A stretch of 64,000 nucleotides of DNA from NCBI RefSeq assembly GCF_900108315.1, contig NZ_FNVB01000005.1, forward strand, positions 372,001 through 436,000, read 5' to 3'. A program made the position numbers and the translations under genes. Positions 15,829 through 24,065 of this stretch are shown one piece after another. This DNA comes from Saccharopolyspora kobensis. Its GTDB lineage: Bacteria > Actinomycetota > Actinomycetes > Mycobacteriales > Pseudonocardiaceae. The first letter of the stretch is position 1. Each line of letters begins with the position of its first letter. The notes beneath the pieces are model-generated. The model did not search any database. It saw nothing but the letters and a program-made list of their open reading frames with translations, and was not told the DNA's origin.

Positions 15829-18780
15829 TCAGGTCTGGAGTTCGAGGGTGGAGCCGTCGCGGGACTTGCGGACGCGGAGGCGGACGCCGATGCGCTGGCG
15901 CATCTCCTCGACGTGCGAGACGAGGCCGACCACGCGGCCACCGGCGCGCAGCTCGTCGAGGGTGTCCATCACCAGGTCGAGGGTGTCGGCGTCCAGCGTG
16001 CCGAAGCCCTCGTCGATGAACAGCGTGTCCAGCAGCGCACCGCCGGTCTCCGCGGCCACCACGTCGGCCAGCCCGAGCGCCAGCGAGAGCGAGGCGAGGA
16101 ACGACTCGCCACCCGACAACGTCTTGGCCGGGCGGACCTTGCCGGAGTAGTCGTCGAGCACGTCGAGCCCGAGCCCGCCACGGGTGCCGCGCGCCCCAGC
16201 GGCATCGGAGTGCACGAACGAGTACCGCCCGCCGCTCATCTTCTGCAACCGCCGCGTCGCCGCGACGGCGACCTCCTCCAACCGCGCGGCCAGCACGTAC
16301 GCGCGCAACGACATCTTCCGCGCGTTCTGCCCGCGCCCGTTGACCACGTCCGCCAACGCCTCCAGCTCGGCGTGCTCCGCCAACGCCGGCCCCAGCTCCG
16401 CCCACGCTCCGCGCAAGCGCTCCGCGAGCTCCGCGAGGTCGCGCTGCCGCTGCTCGGCGCGATGCGCCAGCGCTGCCGCGCGCTCCGCCGCTTCGCGGGC
16501 GACGGTGGCCGCCTCGGTGGCCTCTCCGAGGCCGACCTCGGCGGCTGCGTCGACTCCGGCGAGCTCCGCGCTGGCCAGCGCTGCGCGTGCGCCTGCGGCG
16601 CGCTCTTCCACCTCGGCCAGGGCCTCGGTGAGCTGGGTGATCCGCTCCTCGCTGCGCTCGGCGGCCAGTGCGGCAGCGGGGTCGTCGAATCCTGCTTCGG
16701 TCGCGGCTTCACGCAGCGCTGCCCGGTGTTCGGCGAGGCGGCGTTCGGCGTCGTCGCGGGTCGTGCGGGCGGCCACCAGCTGTTCGAGCCGTGCTGCGAC
16801 GTCGAGCAGGTGGGTGCGCCGGTCGGCGATGCTCGGGAAGTCGCCGCGCGCTTCGCGCAACCGCGACTCCCGCTCTTCCACTGTGGACAGCAGCGCGGTG
16901 TGCTCGCTCCGCGCGGCCGCCAGAGCGGTGCGGAGTTGCGACAGCTGCTCGGTCAGGCGTTCTGTCGATGCTTCGAGTTCCGCCAAGCCCGCTGTGCGCT
17001 GCGGCAGTTGTTCCGCCGCGCTGCGCAACGAGGCTCGCTCGGCTCGCAGTTGTTCCAGTTCGGCAGCCAGCTCGGACTCGGTGCGCTCGCCGAGTCGCTC
17101 CACCAGGCCGTCGACCTTCTGCTGCGCTCGCTGCGCTTCCACCGCGGCCTTCTCGCGGCGGGCGTGCGCCTGCTGCTCCTCGTGCTGGGCCTTGTCCTCG
17201 TCCTCAGCGCGCACCGGGTCGTCGATCGGCCTGCCCGGCTCGGGGTGCTCGGCCGAGCCGCACACCGGGCACGGTTCGCCGGGGGCGAGCCGGGTCGCGA
17301 GTTCGGCGGCCATGCCGGCGAGCCGCCGCGCCCGGAGGTCTTGGAGCAGGTCACGAGCCTGCTGGTGGGCGTCCACCGCTCGCTGAGCGCTGGCCGTCGC
17401 CGTGGTGAGCTCCTGCTTCGCGGCGGGGAGCTCACGTGCCGCGCTCAGCAGTGCGGCGACCTCGGTGCCCTTGGACTGCACGGCCTCCAGGCGGAGTTCC
17501 GCGTGCTTGGCCTCTTCCACCTGCTCGCGGGCGGTGGCGATGCGCGTCGGGAGCGCCGCCTGCTGTTCGAGCAGCTTCGCTTCCCGCTGTTCGTCGCGGG
17601 CGATCTGCTCGGCCAGTTCGGTCGCGCGGCGGCGGTCGGTTTCCTGTTGCCGCGCTTCGGGAACCAGGTGCGCGAGGGCACCCGCTTCCTCCCGCTTCGC
17701 CCCGGCGAGCGAACGCAGCTCGGCCATCGGTGCGTCCGCATCGAGCTCGCATCGCGCCGCTGCGGCAACGACCTCCGCAGCTGCCTTCTCCCCCTCCTGC
17801 TCGGCACGTCGGAGCGCGCGGTGAGCCGCCAGAACAGGGACAGCGCGGTGAGCTGCGTCCCGTTCCGCGCGCCATGCGTCGTGCTCGGCGGACTTCTCCC
17901 CGATCTCGGCGAGGGTCGCATTGGCCTGGCGGACTCGCCGCACCTTGTCGGCGAGCTCGCGGCGTTCGGCCAGCGCCGACTCCGCCGCCTCGCGCTCGCG
18001 GCGCAGGCGGGACTGCTCGGCCTGCGCGCCCTCCAGCTCGCGGACCGCGTTCTTCTCGATGTCCTCCAACCAGTTCTGGTCGTCCACATCGGACTCGTGC
18101 GCCGCTCCGGAGACCTGCGAGACGCGCGCGATCAGCTCGCGCACCTGCTGGGACTGCGCTTCCACCGCCCGTCCGCGCTCGCGGCGCCGTTCCACGAACC
18201 AGCGCTCGACGTCGCCGAAGCGCTGCGTGCCGAACAGCCTCTCCAGCAGCTTCTCCCGCTCGCTGGTGTCCGAGCGCAGGAACTTGGCGAACTCGCCCTG
18301 CGGCAGCATCACCACCTGGAAGAACTGCTCGACCGTCATGCCCAGCAGCCGCTGAACCGTGCGCGCCACCTCGTCGATGCGGGTCAGGCCTTCCGGCGGG
18401 TACTCCGTCGGCGCACCATCGATCCAGCTCAGCGAGGCCTTCGCCTGCTCCGTGGTGTAGCCGTCGCCGCGCTTCTTCGGCCGCTCGTACTCGGGACTGC
18501 GCTCCAGCCGCAGGCGCTGGCCCTGCACCGTGAGCTCCAGGACCACCTTGGTCGGCACGCCGTCATCGGCGGTGTCGCAGCGCAGCCGCTTGACCTGGCC
18601 GCGCGCACCCGGAACCGAACCGTAGAGCGCGAAAGCGACGGCGTCCAGCAGCGTCGTCTTGCCCGCACCGGTGTCGCCGTGCAGCAGGAAGAGGCCGTCG
18701 GCGCCCAGCTGGTCGAAGTCGACCACCTGGTGCTCCCGGTAAGGGCCGAAGGCGGTGACTTCCAGGCGGTGCAGTCTCAT
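15829..18780 (-). CDS. sbcC: Exonuclease SbcCD, ATPase subunit SbcC
   Basis: 983 aa Rad50/SMC-type protein. The N-terminal Walker A is LLHGDTGAGKTTLLDAVAFA; long Ala/Glu/Arg-rich coiled coils flank a zinc hook PCPVCGSAEHP in the centre; the C-terminal half carries the ABC signature TLSGGESFLASLSLALG and Walker B LLDTLFIDEGFGTLD. With SbcD it cleaves hairpins and protein-blocked DNA ends. The ATG at 18780 is chosen because it has a GGAAAG ribosome site; four extra upstream codons are possible. It follows sbcD by 99 bp, a gap that holds a dispersed repeat (18805-18870). Confidence 0.96.
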   Translation of the reverse strand: MRLHRLEVTAFGPYREHQVVDFDQLGADGLFLLHGDTGAGKTTLLDAVAFALYGSVPGARGQVKRLRCDTADDGVPTKVVLELTVQGQRLRLERSPEYERPKKRGDGYTTEQAKASLSWIDGAPTEYPPEGLTRIDEVARTVQRLLGMTVEQFFQVVMLPQGEFAKFLRSDTSEREKLLERLFGTQRFGDVERWFVERRRERGRAVEAQSQQVRELIARVSQVSGAAHESDVDDQNWLEDIEKNAVRELEGAQAEQSRLRREREAAESALAERRELADKVRRVRQANATLAEIGEKSAEHDAWRAERDAAHRAVPVLAAHRALRRAEQEGEKAAAEVVAAAARCELDADAPMAELRSLAGAKREEAGALAHLVPEARQQETDRRRATELAEQIARDEQREAKLLEQQAALPTRIATAREQVEEAKHAELRLEAVQSKGTEVAALLSAARELPAAKQELTTATASAQRAVDAHQQARDLLQDLRARRLAGMAAELATRLAPGEPCPVCGSAEHPEPGRPIDDPVRAEDEDKAQHEEQQAHARREKAAVEAQRAQQKVDGLVERLGERTESELAAELEQLRAERASLRSAAEQLPQRTAGLAELEASTERLTEQLSQLRTALAAARSEHTALLSTVEERESRLREARGDFPSIADRRTHLLDVAARLEQLVAARTTRDDAERRLAEHRAALREAATEAGFDDPAAALAAERSEERITQLTEALAEVEERAAGARAALASAELAGVDAAAEVGLGEATEAATVAREAAERAAALAHRAEQRQRDLAELAERLRGAWAELGPALAEHAELEALADVVNGRGQNARKMSLRAYVLAARLEEVAVAATRRLQKMSGGRYSFVHSDAAGARGTRGGLGLDVLDDYSGKVRPAKTLSGGESFLASLSLALGLADVVAAETGGALLDTLFIDEGFGTLDADTLDLVMDTLDELRAGGRVVGLVSHVEEMRQRIGVRLRVRKSRDGSTLELQT

Positions 18781-18804
18781 TGAGCTTTCCAAACTCGATT
18801 GCGT

Positions 18805-18870
18805 TGCGGTGCGGGTAGCGGAACCTCAGCGCCCGCCTGACTCCGGAATCCCGCTCTCATGCATGACCGG
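18805..18870. repeat. Dispersed intergenic repeat, copy 1
   Basis: The sequence around GGTAGCGGAACCTCAGCGCC, followed by CGCCTGACTCCGG and later CATGCATGACCGG, recurs in degenerate form at 26711-26765 and 59482-59552. Here it fills the sbcD-sbcC gap. All copies are intergenic; no open frame or clear terminator stem is seen. Confidence 0.5.
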
Positions 18871-18879
18871 ATGAACCAC

Positions 18880-20064
18880 TCATTTCGCTCCCTCCGCGGC
18901 AGCGACCGCGCGCAGCGCCTCGCCGAGCAGCGCGCGTTCGGACCCGGTGGGCTCCGAGCCCCGGCAATCCGCCACGAACTGGTCGGCGAGCGCGTGGTCG
19001 TCGCGACCGCGCACGATCTCGGCGTAGCGCAGCGGGGCGGTCGCCCGGCCGGTCGCCGGCTTCCACTCCAGGTGGACCGCGTGCGGGAAGCGCTGCTGGA
19101 GCTGGCGCATCGGCTCCAGCGGGCGGACCTCGTCGGTGAGCGTCACCGACAGGTAGCAGTCCTCCAGCTCGGCGTGCTCGGGCGCCTCGAGCAGCTCGGC
19201 CAGCTCGCCCTTCGCGGTGGCCAGGCGCCGCGGGACCGGTAGTTCGCGGCGCTGCACCGCGGCCAGGCCGTCGGCGTCCAGATCCACCAGCCACACCGAT
19301 TTCCGCTGCGCCGCCTCGGAGAACGAGTACGCCAGCGGGCTGCCGGAGTACCGCAGGTGCTCGGCGAGCCGCTGCGGGCCGTGCAGGTGCCCCAGGGCGA
19401 CGTAGTCCACGCCGTCGAAGACCGAGCCCGGCACCTGCTCGACGCCGCCGACCGCGATGGTGCGCTCCGACTCCGAACTGTCGCCCCCGGTGACGAAGGC
19501 GTGCGCGAGCACCACCGAGCGCGTTCCGGCCGGGCGCCCGGCCAAATCGGCGCGGATCCGGTTCATCGCTTCGGTGAGCACCGCGGTGTGGCCGCGCGAG
19601 CCGATCTCGGCGCTGGCGCCCGGAACGTCCGAGCACGCCTGCAGCGCGCGGCGCGCCGGATCCGGCTCCAGGTACGGGATGCCGTAGACCGCGACCGGCC
19701 CGTGCTCGTCGGCGAGCTCCACCGGCACGTGCAGCCCGGCCACCTGGGTGCGCAGGTGCAGGCCGCCCGCCGCGGCGAACTCGGCGAACGCGCCCACCCG
19801 CGCGGCCGAGTCGTGGTTGCCGGAGGTCACCACCAGCTGGGCGCCCGCCTCGCGGATCCGCGCGAGCACGCGCACGCAGGTCTGCACCGCCTCGCCCGAG
19901 GGCACGGCGCGGTCGTAGAGGTCACCGGCGACCACGACGACGTCGACCTGCTCCTCGACGACCAGGTCGGCCAGCCCGCCCAGGACGGCCTCCTGATCTC
20001 CGAGCAGGTCGCGCCCGTGGAACGTCCGGCCCACGTGCCAGTCGGAGGTGTGCAGTACCCGCAT
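18880..20064 (-). CDS. sbcD: Exonuclease SbcCD, nuclease subunit SbcD
   Basis: 394 aa Mre11-type metallophosphoesterase. All di-manganese motifs are present in order: HTSDWHVGR (residues 5-13), VVAGDLYDRAVPS, TSGNHDS, an HAF histidine and ALGHLHGPQ. It provides the 3'-5' exonuclease and endonuclease activity of SbcCD. The gene precedes sbcC on the same strand, the usual order. The region upstream to rmuC (20065-20344) shows nothing recognisable beyond presumed divergent promoters. Confidence 0.96.
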   Translation of the reverse strand: MRVLHTSDWHVGRTFHGRDLLGDQEAVLGGLADLVVEEQVDVVVVAGDLYDRAVPSGEAVQTCVRVLARIREAGAQLVVTSGNHDSAARVGAFAEFAAAGGLHLRTQVAGLHVPVELADEHGPVAVYGIPYLEPDPARRALQACSDVPGASAEIGSRGHTAVLTEAMNRIRADLAGRPAGTRSVVLAHAFVTGGDSSESERTIAVGGVEQVPGSVFDGVDYVALGHLHGPQRLAEHLRYSGSPLAYSFSEAAQRKSVWLVDLDADGLAAVQRRELPVPRRLATAKGELAELLEAPEHAELEDCYLSVTLTDEVRPLEPMRQLQQRFPHAVHLEWKPATGRATAPLRYAEIVRGRDDHALADQFVADCRGSEPTGSERALLGEALRAVAAAEGAK

Positions 20065-20344
20065 GGCCTCAAGTTATCGGCGTCCGACCGCAACCCCGTC
20101 GACCCCCCACATCGCTTCGGCGTGTCGGGCACCTGCATCCCATCGAGTGATGGCCCGGCCACCGGCAGTGGCACACCGAGCGGCGCTCGAAGCCACCGCG
20201 ATGTCACACCACCTGGGAGAACGCCGCTTCGTCCGGGTAGCGGCGCGCCTGCGCCGGGTGACGGAGGGCTCGTGCGGCGGTGCGTGATCTTGTCGGGCGG
20301 GTCGGCCATCATCTCCACAACGGCAACTACCGGACGGAGCTCAT

Positions 20345-21280
20345 GTGGGTACCGGCGTCCTGATCACCATCGTCGTCGTGCTGACGCTGCTGTTCGCCGG
20401 TGCGATGGTGCTGATCTGGCGGCTCTACACCGACAGCGCGCGTCGCGCCGACGACGCGCTGCGCATGGTCGAGGCCGAACGCGCCCGCAGCGCCGAGCAG
20501 CAGGCGGCGCTGCGCCGGTACGAGGTGGCTTTCGCCTCCATCACCGGCCGCGGTGAGCTGGGTGAGCAGGTGCTGGTCGAGACCGCGCGGTCGCTGGGGC
20601 TGCGCGAGGGCACGCACTTCACGCTGCAGACCGACCTGGCGGGCGGCGGCGCGGCCCGGCCGGACATGGTGCTCGCGGTCGGCGGCGGCAGGCAGGTCCC
20701 GGTCGACGCGAAGGCGAGCCTGGCGGTCTGGGCCGAGGCGATGGAGACCGACGACGCCGAGGAGCGCCGCGACGCGCTGCGCGTGCACGTGCGCAACATC
20801 CGCTCCCGCGCCACCGAGCTGGCGGGCAAGGGCTACCAGAAGTGGGCCGACGCGATCTACGGCTCGATCATGTTCGTGCCCTCCGACGCCGCGGTGGTCG
20901 CCGCCCTCGACACCGACCCGCAGCTGCTGACCTGGCTGCTGGACAAGCGCGTCTTCCTGTGCGGGCCAACGGGTTTCGCGGTGCTGGCCTCGGCGGCGAT
21001 GTTCGCCGCGACGGAGCGCACCATCGCCGAGGACATCGAGCAGGTCCGCTCCCAGGCGGTCCGGGCGCAGCGCGCCGCGAACGGCGCGGTGGAGGCGGTG
21101 AACCTCTCCAGCACGCACCTGCAGCGCTTCGTCTCCGCCCGCCGCCGCGAGCTCGACGCGCTCGAATCCTTCCGCAGCGCCGTCCAGCCGCTGGCCGAAG
21201 CAGCGGGCTCCGGCACCGTCGACTCAGTCCGCCGGAACGAAGAAGCCCTGGTCAACGGGAGCGCGGACGACGCCCGCTGA
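20345..21280 (+). CDS. rmuC: DNA recombination protein RmuC-like
   Basis: 311 aa. The N-terminal membrane anchor (GVLITIVVVLTLLFAGAMVL) is followed by a short coiled coil and the RmuC core, including the conserved PVDAKASLAVW block and LLDKRVFLCGPTGF. RmuC proteins are thought to limit recombination between short inverted repeats and have a nuclease-like fold. At 311 residues it is shorter than many homologs (often above 400), mainly through a shorter coiled coil. The GTG start at 20345 has GGAG upstream. Its position next to sbcCD suggests a genome-maintenance neighbourhood. Confidence 0.9.
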   Translation: MGTGVLITIVVVLTLLFAGAMVLIWRLYTDSARRADDALRMVEAERARSAEQQAALRRYEVAFASITGRGELGEQVLVETARSLGLREGTHFTLQTDLAGGGAARPDMVLAVGGGRQVPVDAKASLAVWAEAMETDDAEERRDALRVHVRNIRSRATELAGKGYQKWADAIYGSIMFVPSDAAVVAALDTDPQLLTWLLDKRVFLCGPTGFAVLASAAMFAATERTIAEDIEQVRSQAVRAQRAANGAVEAVNLSSTHLQRFVSARRRELDALESFRSAVQPLAEAAGSGTVDSVRRNEEALVNGSADDAR

Positions 21281-21284
21281 ACCG

Positions 21285-22223
21285 TCAGACGTGGGTTTCG
21301 ACGAAGGCGGTGACGGTGTCGACGATCAGCGGCGTGTGCGGGCCCCGGCCGAAGCCGTGGTCCAGGCCCTCGTAGGGGTGCATCTCCACGGTCACGCCGA
21401 GCGTGCGCAGGGCCTCCGCGAAGTCCAGGCTCTGCTCCAGCGGGACCAGCGAATCCGCCGTGCCCTGCTGGATCAGGAACGGCGGCTCGTCGCCGGAGAG
21501 GTGCCGGATCGGGCTGATCGCCTCGGCCTTGTCCGGGCAGTCCACCGGCATGCAGCCGAGCAGCTGGTTGACCACCCGGCGCGCGTACTCCTGCATGTGC
21601 GGCTGCGCCCGCTGCGCTTCGGCGCTCATGTCGGTCGGGCCGAACCAGTCGATCACCGCGCGGATCCCGGTCAGCCCGCCGCCCGGCTTGTCCGGATCAC
21701 CGGTCACCGCGCCGAGCTGCGACACCAGTTGCCCGCCCGCGGAAGCGCCCCAGAGCACGACCCGCTCGCCGTCCAAGTCCCACTGCCCGGCCCGCTGCTG
21801 CAACCAGCGCACCGCGTCGGCAACGTCGACGAGCTGCGCCGGGGCCTGCGCCACCCCGCTCAACCGGTAGTCGACCGTGGCCACCGCATAACCGCGCTCC
21901 AGCAGCCGCTCGGCGGTCAGCGCCTCGGTGGTGGTGCGGTCCGCGTCGAGCGTGCGAACTCCGGCATCCCAACCGCCGCCGTGCACGTAGACCACCAGCG
22001 GAGCCGGCGACCCCTGCTGTTCGGGCAGGAACAGGTCCAGCTTCAGCGCACCCGTGTCGTGCTCCGCGTAGGGCTGGTCGCGCAGCACCTCGACGGCACC
22101 CAGGTCGCGGGCAGCGGTGGCGACCGGCGGGGCTTCGTCGGCGTCCGACACCCGCGAGCAGCCCGCGGCGACCAGCGCCAGCAGGGCGAAGCAGGCCGCG
22201 AGAACACGTCGCGTCGCTGACAT
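21285..22223 (-). CDS. Lipoprotein alpha/beta hydrolase (BD-FAE/esterase family)
   Basis: 312 aa. The signal peptide ends in lipobox LVAAGC (Cys at about residue 22), so the enzyme is probably membrane-tethered outside the cell. The catalytic fold is evident: YVHGGGWDAG (oxyanion hole), nucleophile elbow GASAGGQ, PPFLIQQGTADSLVP (Asp) and GLDHGFGRG (His). The HGGGW type is shared by carboxylesterases, acetyl-xylan esterases and kynurenine formamidase relatives. It is convergent with rmuC, which stops only 4 bp away, with no visible terminator between. The adjacent sugar locus makes deacetylation of a polysaccharide conceivable, but unproven. Confidence 0.87.
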   Translation of the reverse strand: MSATRRVLAACFALLALVAAGCSRVSDADEAPPVATAARDLGAVEVLRDQPYAEHDTGALKLDLFLPEQQGSPAPLVVYVHGGGWDAGVRTLDADRTTTEALTAERLLERGYAVATVDYRLSGVAQAPAQLVDVADAVRWLQQRAGQWDLDGERVVLWGASAGGQLVSQLGAVTGDPDKPGGGLTGIRAVIDWFGPTDMSAEAQRAQPHMQEYARRVVNQLLGCMPVDCPDKAEAISPIRHLSGDEPPFLIQQGTADSLVPLEQSLDFAEALRTLGVTVEMHPYEGLDHGFGRGPHTPLIVDTVTAFVETHV

Positions 22224-22302
22224 CCGCCCCGAGCCTCCCCGATCGAGTTAAAGCTCACCTGAACGCCGAGCCTAACAAGATCGGTTGCGCCGCAGCGGCG
22301 GA

Positions 22303-23802
22303 TCAGCCGCGCTCGTCCGCCGCGCGCTGCTCACCTGCCAAGAAGTGCGCGATCCGCACCGTGGAGTCGTAGAGGTCCCGGTAGTGGCGGAAGTAGGCCT
22401 CGTAACGCTCGGTGTGCTCCGGATTCGGCCGAACGGTGCGGGTCACCGGGTTCCAGCCGTCCGGATCGACCGCGGTGTCCGTGCCCACGCCCGCGAGCAG
22501 CGCATCGCCGTAGGCCGCGCCGATCGTCTCGCCCGGCACCTGCTGCTCCTGGCCGGTGATGTCGGAGATGATCTGCGTCCACAACCCGCCCTGGGTGCCG
22601 CCGCCGACCGCGACCAGGCGCGCCGCCGTGCCGCCCGCCTCGCCCATCGCCTCCAGGTTGTGGCGCACCCCGAAGCCGATGCCCTCCAGCGCCGCCCGGT
22701 ACAGCTCGGCGCTGCCGTGCTCGAGTGCCAGCCCGGCGAGCATCCCGCGCGCGTCCGGGTCGAAGATCGGCGTCCGCTCACCCGCGAAGTACGGCAGCAT
22801 CAGCAGCCCGCGGCTGCCCGCCGGAACTTTGGCGGCCTGCTCTACGAGGTCGGCGAACTCGCCGTCGACCAGGTTCCGCAGCCACTGCGTGACCGCGCCC
22901 GAGGTCGCCATCCCCGCCGCCAGCGTGTAGGTGCCGGGGAAGGCGCCGCACGTGCCCCACAGCGCCGGGTGCGGCCGCACCTCGTCGAGCACCTGCACGA
23001 AGAACATCGTGGTGCCGTACATCAGCATCACGTCACCGGACTGCCGCACGCCCACGCTGGTGGCTTCCGCCCACGCGTCCACGGTGCCCGCGGTCACCGG
23101 AAGGCCCTCCGGCAGGCCGGTTTCGGCCGCCGCCTGCGCGGTGACCCGCCCGACGACCTCGGTCGGCCAGGCCAGCTCGGGCAGCGCCAGCCCGGGCGCC
23201 ACGCGCTGCGCCCAGTCCTGCGACCAGGTGCGGGTCTGCAGGTCGTAGAGCGGGTCGCACTGGCTGGCGGAGTGGTGGTCGAGCACGTAGCGGCCGGTCA
23301 GCCGGTGCACCAGGTACGAGCTGCACATCAGCAGCATCTCGGTTCGCTGGTAGACCTCCGGCTCGTGCTTGGCCAGCCAGCGGATCTTCGGCCCGACGGC
23401 CTGGCTGGACAGCGCGGAGCCGCCCCGGCGCAGGATCTCCTCGGCGCCGAACTCCTCGGTCAGCTCGGCGATCTCCTCGGTCGCGCGGGTGTCGACGCCG
23501 TAGAGGATCGCCGGGCGCAGCGGCTTTCCGGCGCCGTCGGCGGGCAGCAGCACCGGGCCGATGCCGCTGACGCCCAGACCGGCGATCTCCCGACCTCCGG
23601 CGGCCGGGACGAGTTCCCGCGCCAGGGCCAGGAAGTCCGCCCACCACACCGATTCGGCGTCGTGCTCGACCCATCCCGGGTGCGGGTAGGACGTCTCGTG
23701 CTGCCTGCTCGCCCGGGCCAGGATCCGCCCGTCCGCGCTGACCAGCACGCCCTTCGAACTAGCCGTCCCGATGTCGATCCCGAGCAGCACCTTCTCGGCC
23801 AC
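22303..23802 (-). CDS. FGGY-family carbohydrate kinase (xylulokinase/ribulokinase-like)
   Basis: 499 aa. The N-terminal phosphate motif LLGIDIGTASSKGVLV and the substrate-site motif TAGTVDAWAEATSVG are clear. The C-terminal FGGY domain has the adenosine motif VAVGGGTQGGLWTQIISDIT. Such kinases phosphorylate xylulose, ribulose or other ketoses. Together with the upstream fucose/arabinose-isomerase-family gene on the same strand, it should complete conversion of an imported aldose to a ketose phosphate. D-ribulose or D-xylulose is the likeliest substrate, but sequence alone does not decide. GTG start at 23802 with GGAGG. The 263-bp gap to the upstream gene carries a composite palindrome array. 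Confidence 0.9.
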   Translation of the reverse strand: MAEKVLLGIDIGTASSKGVLVSADGRILARASRQHETSYPHPGWVEHDAESVWWADFLALARELVPAAGGREIAGLGVSGIGPVLLPADGAGKPLRPAILYGVDTRATEEIAELTEEFGAEEILRRGGSALSSQAVGPKIRWLAKHEPEVYQRTEMLLMCSSYLVHRLTGRYVLDHHSASQCDPLYDLQTRTWSQDWAQRVAPGLALPELAWPTEVVGRVTAQAAAETGLPEGLPVTAGTVDAWAEATSVGVRQSGDVMLMYGTTMFFVQVLDEVRPHPALWGTCGAFPGTYTLAAGMATSGAVTQWLRNLVDGEFADLVEQAAKVPAGSRGLLMLPYFAGERTPIFDPDARGMLAGLALEHGSAELYRAALEGIGFGVRHNLEAMGEAGGTAARLVAVGGGTQGGLWTQIISDITGQEQQVPGETIGAAYGDALLAGVGTDTAVDPDGWNPVTRTVRPNPEHTERYEAYFRHYRDLYDSTVRIAHFLAGEQRAADERG

Positions 23803-23917
23803 CGCGCCTCCTCAACTCGCACACCCGACCGGCACCAGTCTTCCAGCCGCCCGAACCGGTGCGGTCCGCGAATCCGATCGGACCACCGACCTCCCGGACG
23901 GAGAAGCGGCGATCCGC

Positions 23918-24055
23918 GATTTCAATGGAAATCAGGTCTTCGATTTCAATGGAAGTTGCGCGTCTCGTCGGCGCGTCGGGTGCCCAACACGCCGACGGTG
24001 CGTCGGGATCTACGCAATTTCAATGGAAATCGCACGTCTGATTTCCATTGAAATC
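23918..24055. repeat. Composite palindrome array 1 (four ATTTCAATKGAAAT sites plus central hairpin)
   Basis: Four 16-bp palindromic sites (starts 23918, 23942, 24016, 24040) are arranged as two pairs, each with 24-bp spacing. Between the pairs is an imperfect GC-rich hairpin (CGTCGGCG 23966-23973 against CGCCGACG 23990-23997). The same architecture recurs at 37951-38075. It lies inside the isomerase-kinase operon, between the isomerase stop and the kinase start. Confidence 0.85.
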
Positions 24056-24065
24056 GCGTGGGACG

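Noticed and set aside
15913-18783. 956-residue plus-strand frame opposite sbcC
   Set aside because: Mirror frame of sbcC; all conserved motifs are on the minus strand.
23918-24055. CRISPR-like array (regularly spaced ATTTCAATGGAAAT repeats)
   Set aside because: Only four short, palindromic sites in two pairs with a hairpin between; spacers are not of uniform length and no cas gene is present.
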